The position numbers and the translations under genes are program-made. The notes beneath the pieces are model-generated. The model worked only from the letters and a program-made list of their open reading frames with translations, was not told the DNA's origin and did no database searches. Source: Mallotus nudiflorus (taxonomy: Eukaryota; Streptophyta; Magnoliopsida; Malpighiales; Euphorbiaceae). From it: 64,000 nt of DNA. Below, piece after piece: positions 24,340 to 36,911 of this stretch. Each line of letters opens with the position of its first letter. The stretch's first letter is position 1. Location: contig CANTUR010000002.1 of NCBI GenBank assembly GCA_947683625.1, positions 9,332,501-9,396,500 of the forward strand, in the 5' to 3' direction.

Positions 24340-27300
24340 TTAGATATAATACTTCTTCAGGCAGTCTGTATTGACAGGTTCAGAGAATTCATTGCCTTCA
24401 AAATCCATCAACTTAACTGCTCCTTTTGATAGGACATGTTTGACCAAACATTGGCTTTTCTAGTTTGGTTTGAATTTCCCTCTAGGGTTTGGAATGTTCT
24501 GTCTTATTTTCTTTAGCACCCAGTTTTCTATTTTCACACTCTTGTGTTTTACTCTTCTATTGAAGGACTTGGCTAGTCGAGCCTGATACAATTGTGTGTG
24601 GTATAAAGCCTTGAGCCTTTGCCTATCTAAGAGAGTGAGATTATTGTACCTTTATTAAGCCCACTATAGTTATGGTAATTTGTATTTGATTGCTACCCAA
24701 AGAGACTTGATTTTTATTTTAATTAGAAGAACTACTTCTAACCCATACACTAATGAGAAAGGATTGCTCCTATTGAAGTTCTAACTGTCGTTCGATACCC
24801 CTATAAGGCATGCAACAATCTATCTGCCCAGTCTTGGTAAGTTTGAGCCATCTTTGACAAGATATTTTTGATGTTCTTATTTGCAGCTTTGATGGCCCCA
24901 TTTGCTTGTGTTTGGTAAGGAGAAGATCTGTGATGTTCCACCTTATAAGTCCTCAGTAGCTCTCTAACTTCCCCTTGGAATTGGACACCATTGTCAGAGA
25001 TGATATGATGGGGATCCCATATCGATAGAAGATGTTTCCTTTTATGAACTTAGCCACTTGCTTAGCTCTTATTCTTGCAAATGATTATGCTTCGATCCAT
25101 TTTGTAAAGTAGTCCACTACCACTAAGATAAACCCATGTCCATTTGAGGTTGTTGGGTGGATTTCCCCAATTATGTCTAGTCCCCATACTGAGAAGGGCC
25201 ATGGAGAGGAGATGTAGTGTAGTTCTATTGGGGGAAGGTGGTTGACATTCCCGTGGATCTAACATTGGTGGCATTTCCTTATAAATTTGATGCAATCTTC
25301 CATCAACATCATCATCTAGAAGAGCCCTTGTCGGATTAGCTTTTTAGCTAAGATTTCTCCATTCATGTGTGGACTATAAACACCCTAGTGTACTTTTTCT
25401 ACTACTCTTGTAGCTTCAGTTTCATTTAGACATCAGTTGTAAACCATCTGAGGTTCTCCTATACAACACACCCTGGTGTGATGTGAATTTTGATGCTAGT
25501 CATCGAATGACCACTTTGTCTCTTTCATCTGTTTGATCAGGATAGGCTCGTTCCTTCAGATATCTCTAGATGTTGTAGAACCAGGGCTTTTCAACTGCTT
25601 CTATCTTTGCTATTCTACAGTCTTTATAACAAGCCTATCCTGATTTAAGTAGAATGAGGTGCTTGATGGGCATTTTGGATGGTCCTTTCTATATTGATGG
25701 TAGGGATGCAAGTACATCTGCCATATGATTATGGTTCCTAGGGAGATGAATGAATTTGCATTTTTGGAAGGATATGATGAGTATCCTCAAGTGGTCTAGA
25801 TAAGGCTTTAAATACTGCTCTTTCAGTTCCCACTCTTCCATGGCATGATTGATTGCTAGCATGGAATCTCCAAAGATTTCAACTTCTGTGACATCTAGGG
25901 TTATCAGTGCTTTTATTCTAAGTATGCATGCCTCGTATTCTACTTTATTATTTGCAACTCTAAACTTGAGCTTTTTAGCAATTGGTACTACTTTGCCTTC
26001 TAGAGATTGTAGTATGACACTAATTCTTATGCCAAATTGATTGACTGCTCCATCAAAGTACATGTGCCATCCTTGGATTTCAATGGTTGAGATGAGGTCA
26101 TTTGGGGAGTCTAGTTGGATTTCTTCTGAGTTTGGAATGGGGTTGAGAGCTAGACATTCAACCACTGCTCTCTCTTTTGTTGCCTTCTTATTTAGATATT
26201 GCACGTCGAATTCTATTAGCAATACGAGCCACTTGGCAAGTTTCCCTATTAGAGAGGGAGCTTTGTAGAGGTACTTCATTGGCTCCATTTTAGACACAAC
26301 CTGTATTCTGTAAGATTGAAAGTAGTGTCTGAATTTCTTTATTGCCTATACCATTGCTAGATATATCTGTTTGTCTTAGTTGTACTTCTCCTCATATGGT
26401 AGCATCTTCTTGTTCAAGTAGTAGACTATGCATTCTGCTTTCATTTCTCCCTTTTCAGCTAACATTTCATCGATTATGTTCCCTTCAATGGCCAGAAACA
26501 GGGTTAGAGGCATCCTAGTTTAAGTGGTCTTAGAACTGGTGGGTTGGCTAGGTAGCTTCTGTTCTTGTCAAATGCTAGCTGACACTGTTCATTCCATTCA
26601 ACCGACTAATCTTTTCTGAGTAGCTTGAAGATCGGTTCACACACTGTTGTCAACTTAGTGATGAATCTGCTGATGAATTGTAGTTTCCTTAGAAACCCTC
26701 TGATTTCTTTCTCTATTTTTGGCAATGGCATCTCTCTGATGGCTTTTGCTTTGTTTGGATCCATTTCAATCCCATTTTGACTAACAACATACTCTAGCAT
26801 CTTTCTTGAAGTAACCCCAAATATGCATTTCTTTAGATTGAGCATAAGACTGTACTTTTTAACCCTTATATGGAATTTTTTAAGATCAAAGGGGTGTTCT
26901 TCTCTGGTTCTTAATTTGACCATAATTGTAGAAGGTGGGGTTTAAGGCATGTTTAAGATTTTAGCAACCGCGACACTGTTTGAGTTCACAGCTCTAGAGA
27001 ACACACTAACCACTGTCACAAAGACATGGCATGGAATTGAGGAGTTGCCACCCAGGGTAATAACTAGGACAAATCGAAAAGGTGTTACTCGATTCCCTAA
27101 AAGAAAGCTAGCACCACAACCAAGAGATTCTGGAAACAAAATACCAACTTCTTTAAGTCTTATGTTCATTTAGAATTATTTTATGAATTACTATATTATC
27201 CTCTATTTACATGCAATTTCATATAAAACCTTATTCTAGCAACTAACTCCAAGGCAAACCAGTCATGAAAATACAAGTAAATAATACATTTGTTCAAACA

Positions 27301-27609
27301 TATAATCCCTAAGTTGGTCTAATCTACATGAATTTCAATTAAATGAACTAAATCTACATGTTTTAATTTACAAGTGAGCTAAAGACTAATGAGCCTAATT
27401 CCTTTTAATTTTAATTAAATGAACCTAGGTCTATTTATTTTAATTTTAAAAATAAGCCTAAATCTACAAATTATGAAGTATTTAAATTAATGGGTCCAGT
27501 TCTACATGTTTTAATTCTAAGGTGATCTTAAATATACAAGTTATGAAAAAGGGCTTAAATTAAGTGGGCTAAGTCTAATTAATTAAATTAAATTAGGTGG
27601 ACCTATGTC

Positions 27610-27712
27610 TAATTTACTATATGGGCCTAAGTTATCTTTAACCTAAATCTAATTAATTATGGGCCTAAGTTATCTCTAACCTAAATCTAATTAATTATGG
27701 GCCTAAAATACA
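27610..27712. repeat. short tandem duplication in the solo LTR
   Basis: A unit of about 45 bp containing GGGCCTAAGTTATCT and AACCTAAATCTAATTAATTAT occurs twice in a row, with a third partial copy. Confidence 0.75.
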
Positions 27713-28714
27713 TTTTAATTAATTAAACCTAAAAAACCTAAGTTTACTTAAGTGGGATTAGAATCTAAAATGGGTTTAAGGCCCAAAACATATAAAAATA
27801 AATAAACAAGCCCAAAAAAAACATATAAAAACAATTAAATTATAGATCAAACACATTCCTTCTAATACCCTAATTTTAATTAACATGCAATCCTAAATTA
27901 ATCTACTTCCTCCATTGATTTTAATTAATTACCCAATTGAAACCCTAATTTTACTAACCAACTGAAATAAACAAACAACCACACACAATTTCACTATTGC
28001 CACTATTGGGGCTATTACAATAATCTATTGAAAATAATAATAAAAATAATTAATACAACTCCAAAAACATAAATAAAATAAAGAAATTAAATAAAAAATA
28101 AAAAGACCTAAAAATTAAATCTACAAGGTCTTATCCATGACATTCCATGAACTTCTCATGGATTCAATGTTCCAAACATGATCATCATGTATTTTCCTCC
28201 ATAATCACCATAAAAAACAAAATTATGATTAGTAAATCAATAGTAAAATAAAATTAAAAATCAATAAAATAAAAAAAATAAATCAAATAAAATAAAACAA
28301 GGAGAAGATGATGCTTATGGATGATTTTAATAGAGTGCTCCTCAGATTTTGTAAAATCACTATTCTTGATAGGTATTTGAATCTTGTTCTTCAAAAATCC
28401 TCCAAAGATCTTTAATTAATCAATTAAGCAAAATAATTTTTTTTGTAGAGAATGCAAATGCTCTTTTGCTTTTTTTTTTCTCTTTTTTTTTGTCTCCTTT
28501 TTTTCGTCTTTTTTTTTCCCAGGAGCTAAAACACCTCCTTTTATAGTCAAACAACCTTCAAACCCTATGTATAAATTGATTCCTAAAAGACTTCTATTTC
28601 CTTAAAAATATTAAATGAATATCAAAAATAATTTTAAAAGAATTTTAGACTAATTAGGACTCAAGAAAAATATTTTTATTTTATGAAAAATTTGAAAACG
28701 AGACGAAAAAGGTC

Positions 28715-28862
28715 TAATTCCAATAAGAATTATATATTTTTTATCAGAATTACATAATTCCTGTCAAAATTAGTATAATTCAGATCGAAATTATGTAATT
28801 CTAATTGAAATTACATAATTCCAATCAGAATTATAAAATTACAATCAAAATTATAGAATTCC
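28715..28862. repeat. AT-rich tandem repeat in the solo LTR
   Basis: About six or seven degenerate copies of a roughly 22-bp unit such as AATTCCAATCAGAATTATAT. It lies upstream of the putative U3/R boundary of the LTR in minus orientation. Confidence 0.75.
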
Positions 28863-31800
28863 GACATCTTTTTTTAGCTTTTAATTACAAAAAAATCCCT
28901 AAAAGAATTTATGTTTTGCAATTAGGTCCTTAAAAAGCATTGCAATTTAGTCCATGAAAACATTAAATTCTTTCTTTGAAAAATGCAATTAGACCTCTGA
29001 AGTTTCAAAGTTCATGTATTGAAGACCTATTCATGGCATTTTCATCATTGGAGTCCTTTGTCGCATCCATAACTCATAATCCCGAAATTGGGTGTCTACA
29101 ATCATGTCATTGATGTATACCTCCATTTCTTTATGTATCATGTCATGGAACATTACAGTCGTCATTCTCTGGTAGGTTGCCCCTATATTCTTTAGTCTAA
29201 AAGGTATTACCCTATAGCAGTAAGTACCCCACTCTGTTATAAAAGCTATCTTTGCTTTGTCAAAAATGGCCATTAGGATCTAATTATACCTGGAGAATCC
29301 ATCCATAAAGGAGTACATTGCACATATGGCGGCACTGTCAACTAGTATATCTATGTGAGGTAGTGGGAAATCATCCTTTGGGCAAACCTTATTCAAATCT
29401 TTGTAGTCAACGCAGATTCTAACCCTTCCATCTTTCTTCGATACAGGCACCACATTTGCTAACCATTATGGATAGTTTACTACCTCTAAGAATTTTTCTT
29501 TAATTTGTTTCTCAATGTCCTTTTTCACTAATTTGGCCCATTTTGGTTTGAGTCTTCTTAGCTTCTACTTTACTAGTTTGCACCCTTCTTTGGTAAGAAT
29601 GAAGTGTTGAGCAATGTTTATACTAATACCAGGCATATCATCGTATGTCTAAGTAAATACTTTTGAATATTTTATTAATATTTTTTCAATTTCTCTCCTC
29701 TCTTCAGGGGAACATCTTTCAAAATATACAGAATGCATGGTTCAGATTTCTTGCCAATGTTAAATGATTAAGTGCACATGGAATGAAAGCTAAATATGCT
29801 AATGTTTTAATCAATGCAATACACACTACCATCAGGAAAAACATTAAACAAGTAAGCAAAATCTGATTTTATTGCATTAACTTTAGAGTTCATTATATCA
29901 TCATCAGCAATGTCTTTGAATATGATGTCATTGATGCTCGATTTGAGGATAGCAACAACTTGGGCTTGATTGATAACTTCACTTTCAGATTCTATCTCTA
30001 GGTTTTTCATTAGCTCATAGATGTCAGTCTCGGTGATCATGTTTGGTAAGTGCTTCTCCTTGAGGGTGTCATTAAAGATCTCAAACCCCAAATTCTTGAT
30101 TTCGTTGCTCACCCATTCCTCAACTTATCCTCAATAGACTTAGGTTGAGCTTTTAGCCACAAAAGAGGTTGACTTCTTAGCCCCAATATCCATTTTAGGA
30201 TCGTCAGAGTCATACCATATGTCTATCCCTATGATTTACAGGTTTTGAAGTTGAATAGTACTGACCATACCATTTTCCTTATTAAATTCTTCTCCTTATC
30301 CTGAGGGTACTATGTCTTCCAAGAGTGTGTGAATAGTAAGAGGTGCTATGTACCTGACTTTATAGTCGAACTTCCCAGATGGCTGGCCTAGTACACCCCA
30401 TACTTTATGGTTATTGTTGAAATTTTTGTCTGTGTTTGCTTCTTGTGGGTAAGGGCAATCAATCACTTCATCGTTCATAGGGAGAGCTGTATCCCTAGCT
30501 CTTTTTTGCATCATCAAGTGGGGAAGGAACTTTTAAGGCATTGGAATGTATTTAAAGGTAGAAGGACATTGCTCATCTTCACTAGAATCATGAGGCTCAG
30601 TAATGAGTTTTAGGGGTTTGTCTTCTAGGGGCTTATCTTGGGTTTATTTTATAGCTTGGATTGATTTTTCAATAAAGTCTTCTAGTAGATTGGAGGAGAT
30701 TCTCCTGATGATTGGTAGAGGCATGTTTTGATAATTTGGGAGAGGATTGGTCTTGATACTAGGTCATTTTTTGGGGTCATTAATTTTTCTAGAGTTAATG
30801 AGGTATTAGATTGTATTTTTTAGAGTTTTGCATGCATCAGTGGTGTGGCCATGCATCTAGTGAAAGTGGCATAATAATTTTTGGTTAATTTGAGGTGGTA
30901 GTGGGTTTAGAAGAGGCCTAGGCCCTTGTGGTTGTAGGGGGTTCTTTTGTTGAAGCCTTTAGAATACTTTGGATAGTGGGAGGTTAAAGTTTGAGAATTT
31001 TCTTGGTGGTTTGATGGCATTGATAGATGGTGGGTTGTGGGTGTTGGGTTGGATCATGTTTGTTTCTACGGTTCAGGTGAAGGTCTTTTAGGTGTTTGGT
31101 TAGGTATTGTGGCAAAAAGTGTTTCTAGCTTATTACGGTTCCTCATCCTCAATTATAATCCTAGCATGATGGAGAGCTCTGAAGTTATGATAATGAGCAA
31201 AGATCATTTATTTTCTGAAGTGTGGTAGTGCCCCTTTGATTATCAACTCTATTGGTTCATCCTTAGGAGGATGATTTCTCATCTTGACTGCCTTTCCCTT
31301 TAGTGACATAATCAGAGAAAGCTTCACCAGGTTTCTGTTGTATGGTCTCAAGGTCCCTTCGATTGATGTCTAATTAAGTTTTGTATTCATACTACTTGAT
31401 AAACTTCTGAGTTAGCAATAGCTAATCATTTTTTATTTTATCTTCAATGTCAAAGAACCATGCCCTTGGTCCTTCCTCTAGTGATATGAAGAAGAATCAA
31501 ATAATCTGTGATTTTGTAAGCTTTATGGCAACTATGAAGGTAGCATATTGCCTTAAATGGACCATCGAATCTCTTGTTCCATCAAACTTAGCAAAGTTTG
31601 GTAGCTTAAAACCATATGGAAGTGGCTCATCTTTGAACATCACCAAGTCGGTGAAGCTTTTGGAGCCATGAGTTCCCTTGTCTTTAAAGGTGAATTCCAA
31701 ATAAGCCATCTTGTTAACCAATAGTTTGACCTCCCTTGTCAATTTAGGCTTAGTCATGTCAATAATTTTTGCAGCTTTTGGTGTATTCCTGAGATCTTAG

Positions 31801-32042
31801 TAGTAGTCATTGTCATTATCAACTTGAATTAAAGTGCAGGGAACTCCCTTTACTTTATCTACCCTTGGGTGAATAGATGCATATGCTTCATTCAATGGTG
31901 TGCTATTCCCATCTCAGGCACTTTTGGCTTTGATTTGGGCTTGGAGGATTTCAGCTATGGTGCCATCAGTGAGCAACTTTTTAATGCCCTTTTTTAGCTT
32001 GTCTTTAAATTACTGACATGAGGTATCTTTTTTGTCACTCAT

Positions 32043-33265
32043 GTTTGAATGTAGTATTCCTGTACATTTATTAGGTTTAGCTAAATGAATGATGCATGAT
32101 GTGTGCCTACAAAAGAAAAGGGTGAGCATGTATGCATGGAGTGGATGCAGGAAATCCAATAATTGAAAAATGATTATTCCTGCAAGAAACAATGGTTAGT
32201 ATATGCTATTTATATGTATGTGATGTATGAATGATTAAAGCTCATTAGTTTTCCTATACAGTGAACAATCCAATCATAAGTAAGCTCTCGCTTCCAACCT
32301 TATTTCTCTACGAGGTTATTTAATGTCTTTACTAGGTGGTTTTTGAACCTATAGTCATTAGGGGACTATGGTTCTGCTCTTAGAACTAAGCTATATTAAT
32401 TTATGTTAATAAGAACCAAAGGGTAAATTGAGGAACAATACTCAAATATGCTTGAGGTAATCACATAATGTCAATGTGAGGGTGGGTCAATTGTTAGGCT
32501 TCAAATGATGTTCAAAGCTCATATGCATAGGACCAAGGGCAATCAAAGGGAGTCCGAGTTCTTATCCCCATATCGATATTTAATATGCTTACCATAAGTC
32601 ATGAAAGTCTCATTTGATAGTTTATAATTTGATTTTGCCGACATAAAGGTCCATAATCTTATTGGTTTCCTAACCCATTTATTTGATTTGAGAAGGATAA
32701 ATGGACAACATCTTGCAGGTTCCGTCATCAAGGGATGTTGTTATTTATTAATTTGCATAGACTATTCAAGCTGAGGTACATGATTCTCATCATTTCTCAT
32801 GCTTTGGGCTCACACAAAGTATATGAGAATCATATGGTCCTTAGCATAAATTTTTTATGAAAACTGACATTACGATGTCATTCGATGATAGACACTAGGA
32901 GGGTTATGTCATTTTTGAGTATCAGGTCAAACAGACAGTGTTAGGACAAGGATAGCATGTATAGCTTGGTGGAATCCTAATGGATCTTGCTGCTAGTTTA
33001 TCTACATGAGCTGAGTCAAGGTGAAAGGCAAAGGGTTCCTTTAGTAAGAATGCCCTTATATGACTAGGGTGACAATACCATATCTTTGTTGCCCCTTAAC
33101 TCAAGTGGAACTATGGTGGTGATGTCATTTAGTATTATCGAGGCTTTTAGGGACAAGTAGTGCACATGTGATGTGTAGTGTAAATGCAGTGGTGAGGGGC
33201 TTTATACAATCAAGTATTTCATAATGAGAGATAGTCATTTTCTAGTTGATCCCTCTTATTTAGAA
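32043..33265 (-). other. 5' untranslated leader of the inner Tat element
   Basis: Between the PBS and the gag ATG lies 1.2 kb without a credible ORF. Parts resemble the leader of the outer Tat element near 37260-37330 (for example TTCCAACCTTAT and GTCATTAGG), supporting common family origin. No extra ORF like the ORF1 of classical Ogre elements was recognised. Confidence 0.65.
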
Positions 33266-33284
33266 GTCCCTAGTGGAGTCGCCA
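33266..33284 (-). promoter_or_regulatory. primer-binding site of the inner Tat element
   Basis: Minus strand TGGCGACTCCACTAGGGAC lies 3 bp inside the 5' LTR. A TGGCGACTCC-type PBS is characteristic of plant Ty3/gypsy Tat/Ogre elements. It fixes the right LTR as the 5' LTR. Confidence 0.85.
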
Positions 33285-33287
33285 CTG

Positions 33288-35139
33288 TGAGCGACCTTCC
33301 CTTTTTTATTTTGTTTTATATTGGTTTTTTCATTTCTAAGGGACATGGAAACTTTACCGAATAAGGACAAGTGATTGGTCTCGGGGGGACGAGATGCTTT
33401 TAATTTTATTAAGTTGCCACCCGATTTTTAAAAAATCAGGAAAAGAAAGGGACAACATTGGGTCACTTAGCGAGTATTGTTCCTAATAGAGATTTTTCAG
33501 TTCGGGTGACACATCTACTTTTTGACTATTTCTTATTATACAATATTCAATGTATAGCTACCACAATACCCTAGTTTCGGCGATGACAGTTTATATAGCA
33601 TTCACATAGTACATAAGAAAATATAGGATAATAAAGTTGAGAATTTTATTACATGGATTTCTTAATAAAATACATATGAAAAGAAAAAGATTGTGAAAAA
33701 GTAAATCTAATATGATTGATTTGCAATGATAACACAATCATTTACATAATTTATTTGATAAATGATAGGACAATCATGCTTGCAATGATTATTTATGATA
33801 TGATAATGAAAGATGATAATATAAAGGATGCATGAGGTCATCACCGGACCGAGAGCATGATGTCTCTATTATGGGGCATGAACTTTTCACATTATTTATA
33901 CTTATGATGTGATTTCATGAATTTAGAAATAAAGGATGTAAAGTGATGATGTAAAATCATCATTATAACACATATATTATTCACGTAGCATGCAAGGTTT
34001 CAAGTCTCATCATACAAGCACAACAGTATTCCCAAATGCTGGCCATAATAAAATAAAATAAAATAAAATACAATGCAGTAAAGTAAATGTGCTAAAATAA
34101 TTATATGGTCCTCAGACTCAACTCAGCTTGTGTGAACTTTGAAGCTCTAGCTTTGAGAGATTATCAAGCTTTCCTCGTCGAGAGGTTTAAAATAACGATA
34201 GAATTATGCTAGACTATATACCTTTGAAGTGTGCTTTAACAAAGATGAGGCTGGGTTTGGTGGAAAAAGGGATCTATTAACCTAAAGGAAAGGCTGTGGG
34301 ATAGTAAAAACTGTATGGGAAAGGGTTTCTTGCGCCTTCGATCAGACAGACTCTTGAGTGTGTGTGTGTCTTCACTTGCTTCCCCCTTCCAAAATAGGGT
34401 GCAGAGGGGTCTATTTATAGAAAAAAAATGTGTAGAATGGGGTTGTGTAGGTGTGGTCACATGCATGGAAGTGTATTTTATGTGTGGCCACGCCAAGTGT
34501 GTGTGACTACGCACAATGTGCGCATGGTCATGCACTTGGCACATGGCCACGTGCACCTATGCACGCTTTCACGTGCACTTTGATGCTCTACGCGCTCTTC
34601 CCAAGTTCTACTCGAGCTATTTTGGGGTTAGTCTCTAGGGTTTTGGGGCATTTCAGATGCATTTTCAGAGTCTATTTTGCCAAATTTGGCTTTGATTTTA
34701 ACACATGACACCTAAGAGTGTTTATGCGCACTTCTAAATGATACGGGCTGATACCCAGGTTGTGTTGGACCATTCCGGGACCACTTCTGAAGGTTCTAGA
34801 GCCCTCTGACATCTTTCTGAAGTCCATTTTCTCAAAATTAATTTTCATTTTTTTGTGAAGCTCGATCTCAGTCTAATGAAATATGCACTAACCCGATGAG
34901 TTAAGTATTTTAAGAGGAGTTTTCTTGAAATAAAGCTCTTATTGTTTCGATAATTCGTATTTCATAAGGTTGGAGCACAATTTAATGACCTAGTGATCAA
35001 TTTTTCACATTAATGGGGTTGGTTAGGTGTTTTAAGGTTGCACACTTTAGAGGTATTATGAATGAGCAGACTCTAGTCAACTTAGGGATTCATTTCATTA
35101 TCAGATCTTTTTGGGGATAGTCAAATTTCAGGTATGATA
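33288..35139 (-). repeat. 5' LTR of the inner Tat element
   Basis: This 1852-bp LTR aligns with 17562-19386. The TATA box CTATAAATAGA on the minus strand (34410-34420) is conserved between both LTRs. An AATAA-type microsatellite is at about 34046-34072. The ORFs at 34236-34708 lie in non-coding LTR sequence. Confidence 0.88.
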
Positions 35140-36911
35140 AGTAGGTTTAATTTTCAATATCTTATAGTGGGACAATTTAATGTGCTTATAGATAGGTTTA
35201 TTATAGTTGAGTGGGTGTAAGCATTTAGGTTTTGGTTTGGTTGAGTTAGCTTGTGATAAGGGTCCTTTGGTAAAAGGCTTTGAAGGTTAGGTAGTGAACA
35301 AAGGGCATTTTTTTTATAGAAGTGAGGTAAGGATCTTTTAATCACCATCTCAATTTATTCATTTTCTCATGGTGTTTGTATCCCATCAATGCTGCTTTAG
35401 CTCTCTCCCAAGCAATGTAATTAGAAAAGCTTTCACCATTCTTCTACTTAGTAGTCTCAAGGTCATGCGTAGTGACATTTAGCTACGTATTTATTGTTTC
35501 AAAATTTTGGTGCATTCTAAAAGATTATTGGTGAATTTGTTTGAGTGTGCCAAAGGAGAAATTCCTCAAAGAAAAACCTGACTTCTTTCAAATGAATTAT
35601 GGATTCCCAAATGCTTGTACCATAATTTGTTTGGATTTCAAGTAAGTGAAATAAAAATTGATGATAAAAGAAGCTATTAAGTAACGAAAGGAAATTGTAT
35701 TAACTGAGACTTAGTACAAGCTAAAAGATAAGTTGCTTTGAAATTAATAAGAGAGTTGCTATAAACAAAAACTAAAAATTTACTAAAGATTATATTAATA
35801 CAATTTTGTTTAACAATGATTGTTATTTATGTTATTTTAGTGATTGGTTGCGTAGATGTTGATGATTTGTCATGTAGATTGGATGATTGTCTTTGTTGTA
35901 TGTCTACTCTTATATATAGTGTTGTTACTTTCAGGCTACTTTTGCCCAGCTCATCTCTTTAACTTGTAAGCTTGTAATATAGATTGCTTATAGAATATTC
36001 CCTATTAACTCCCAAGGCTTTTTAGCTCCTCAAGAAAAATCTAAAGGCTTCCAATGTCTTCCTTAGCTCTATAACTCCAGTAATGTAAATTCCAAAATTT
36101 TATTTGGTCCTAATCACTTCCTCAATGGACCAAAATGTATATTTTTTTTATTTATGGTTAGGTTTATTTGTTTAATTATGGGCTTGTTGGTTCAATTAGG
36201 CTTAAATCTAAAATTTTTTTATTTCAGGCTCAAACAGTATTATACCTATATTGCTTGATTAATTTTTAGGTAAAAAGCATTTAATCATTTTTTACCTTAT
36301 CTTCCAAATCAAAGAACCATGCCTTTGGCCCTTTTTCAAGTAATATAAAGAAAAACTTCATAATTTGAGACTTAATTAATTTGGTAAAAGCTATGAAAGT
36401 GGTGTATTGTTTCAAATGCACCCTAGGATCACCCCATGCCATTAAATTTTATAATGTTAGGAAGCTTGAAGTCTTTCTGAAGTGGTTTATCTTTGAGTAG
36501 TATGAAATTAGTGTAATCTTATATTCTTATGGAATTTTTATCCTTAAGGGAGAACTCAAGTTGTGCCATCTTGTTTGCCAGTATGTTGACCTCCTTTATC
36601 GATTTAGACTTAGTCAGATTGACTAGTTTTGTTGGAGATAAAGGTGGTGCTTCTCTTAGGGCTTAGTAGTATTCATCATCCTCTTTAAATGGATTGGGAG
36701 TGTGCATCAAATTCTTTCCCTTATTAATCTTTACATTAATGTATCCTAAAGCTTCAACATGATTACATCCGTTATGAAGCAGTCACTCAATCCTAGTTTT
36801 AATATCATTTTAGAGGAAATCAAATAACATCCCATCACTCATCATTTTCTTAAGGGTATCTTTCAGATGGTCTTCCATATTTAGTGCCATTTCTCGATTA
36901 GATTCAACCAT
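35140..36911 (-). pseudogene. outer Tat gag, 5' part (decayed)
   Basis: This continues the gag interrupted at 17557. Around 36290-36480 it parallels the inner gag (31436-31600; plus-strand landmark CAAAGAACCATGCC in both). The probable start is near 36911-36890 (MVESNREMALNMEDHLKDTL). It is interrupted by a solo LTR at 35538-36236. It is the N-terminal, capsid-forming part of the polyprotein. Stops prevent expression. Confidence 0.7.
35538..36236 (-). mobile_element. solo LTR or TRIM inside outer gag
   Basis: The 699-bp segment has perfect 8-bp inverted termini TGTTTGAG and CTCAAACA and flanks GAATT (35533-35537) and GTATT (36237-36241), a 5-bp duplication with one mismatch. Sequence on each side parallels contiguous gag in the inner element, so it is an insertion. 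A TATA-like CTATATATAAG on the minus strand (about 35910-35920) suggests minus orientation. No coding domain is present. Confidence 0.7.

Larger units (their letters stand above)
26927..29100 (-). mobile_element. 2.2-kb solo LTR inserted at the RT catalytic motif
   Basis: The segment starts TGTAGAAGG and ends GGTGTCTACA, so both ends carry TGTAGA/TCTACA inverted termini. The flanks are ATAAT (26922-26926) and ATCAT (29101-29105), a 5-bp duplication with one change. Removing it and one flank copy rejoins RT without a gap. A TATA box on the minus strand (CTATAAAAGGAGG, about 28540-28553) gives its orientation. No PBS, PPT or coding domain is inside, so it is a solo LTR of a long-LTR gypsy family. 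Small ORFs at 26942-27173 are noise. Confidence 0.82.
24340..32042 (-). pseudogene. inner Tat gag-pol polyprotein (decayed, split by a solo LTR)
   Basis: Start ATG at 32042 (MSDKKDTSCQ). Gag follows, including a core at 31497-31757 with GFKLPNFAKFDG, and a zinc knuckle near 30840 (CHFH...GHTTDAC). A linker region lies at 29807-30517. RT begins with VRICVDYKDLNKVCPKDDFP near 29400 and reaches the catalytic region near 29110, where a solo LTR (26927-29100) intervenes; RT resumes at 26921. RNase H follows, then a second, archaeal-type RNase H (about 26130-25690: MYFDGAVNQFG, EYEACI, GDSMLAINH), a hallmark of the Tat lineage. Integrase ends GKFKPNWKSQCLVKHVLSKG and EPVNTDCLKKYYI with stop at 24340-24342. 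Many stops; not functional. Confidence 0.88.
17562..35139 (-). mobile_element. inner Tat/Ogre-type Ty3/gypsy element, two LTRs, with antisense PMD gene
   Basis: LTRs at 17562-19386 and 33288-35139 share TGAGCGACC and GGTATGATA ends. AGTA at 17558-17561 repeats at 35140-35143 as a short target duplication (4 bp exact; one mismatch if read as 5). A PBS sits beside the right LTR and a PPT beside the left, fixing minus orientation. It contains gag-pol, an antisense plant-mobile-domain gene and 3' tandem repeats. It inserted into the gag of a related Tat element and was later split by a solo LTR (26927-29100). By eye the LTRs are roughly 85% identical over a compared stretch, so the insertion is old. 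Confidence 0.88.

Noticed and set aside
25849..26268. Plus-strand ORFs over the second RNase H
   Set aside because: The opposite strand has a 202-codon frame with clear RNase H motifs; these are its complement.
26942..27173. Opposing ORFs of about 75 codons
   Set aside because: They overlap each other within a solo LTR and neither has a recognised domain.
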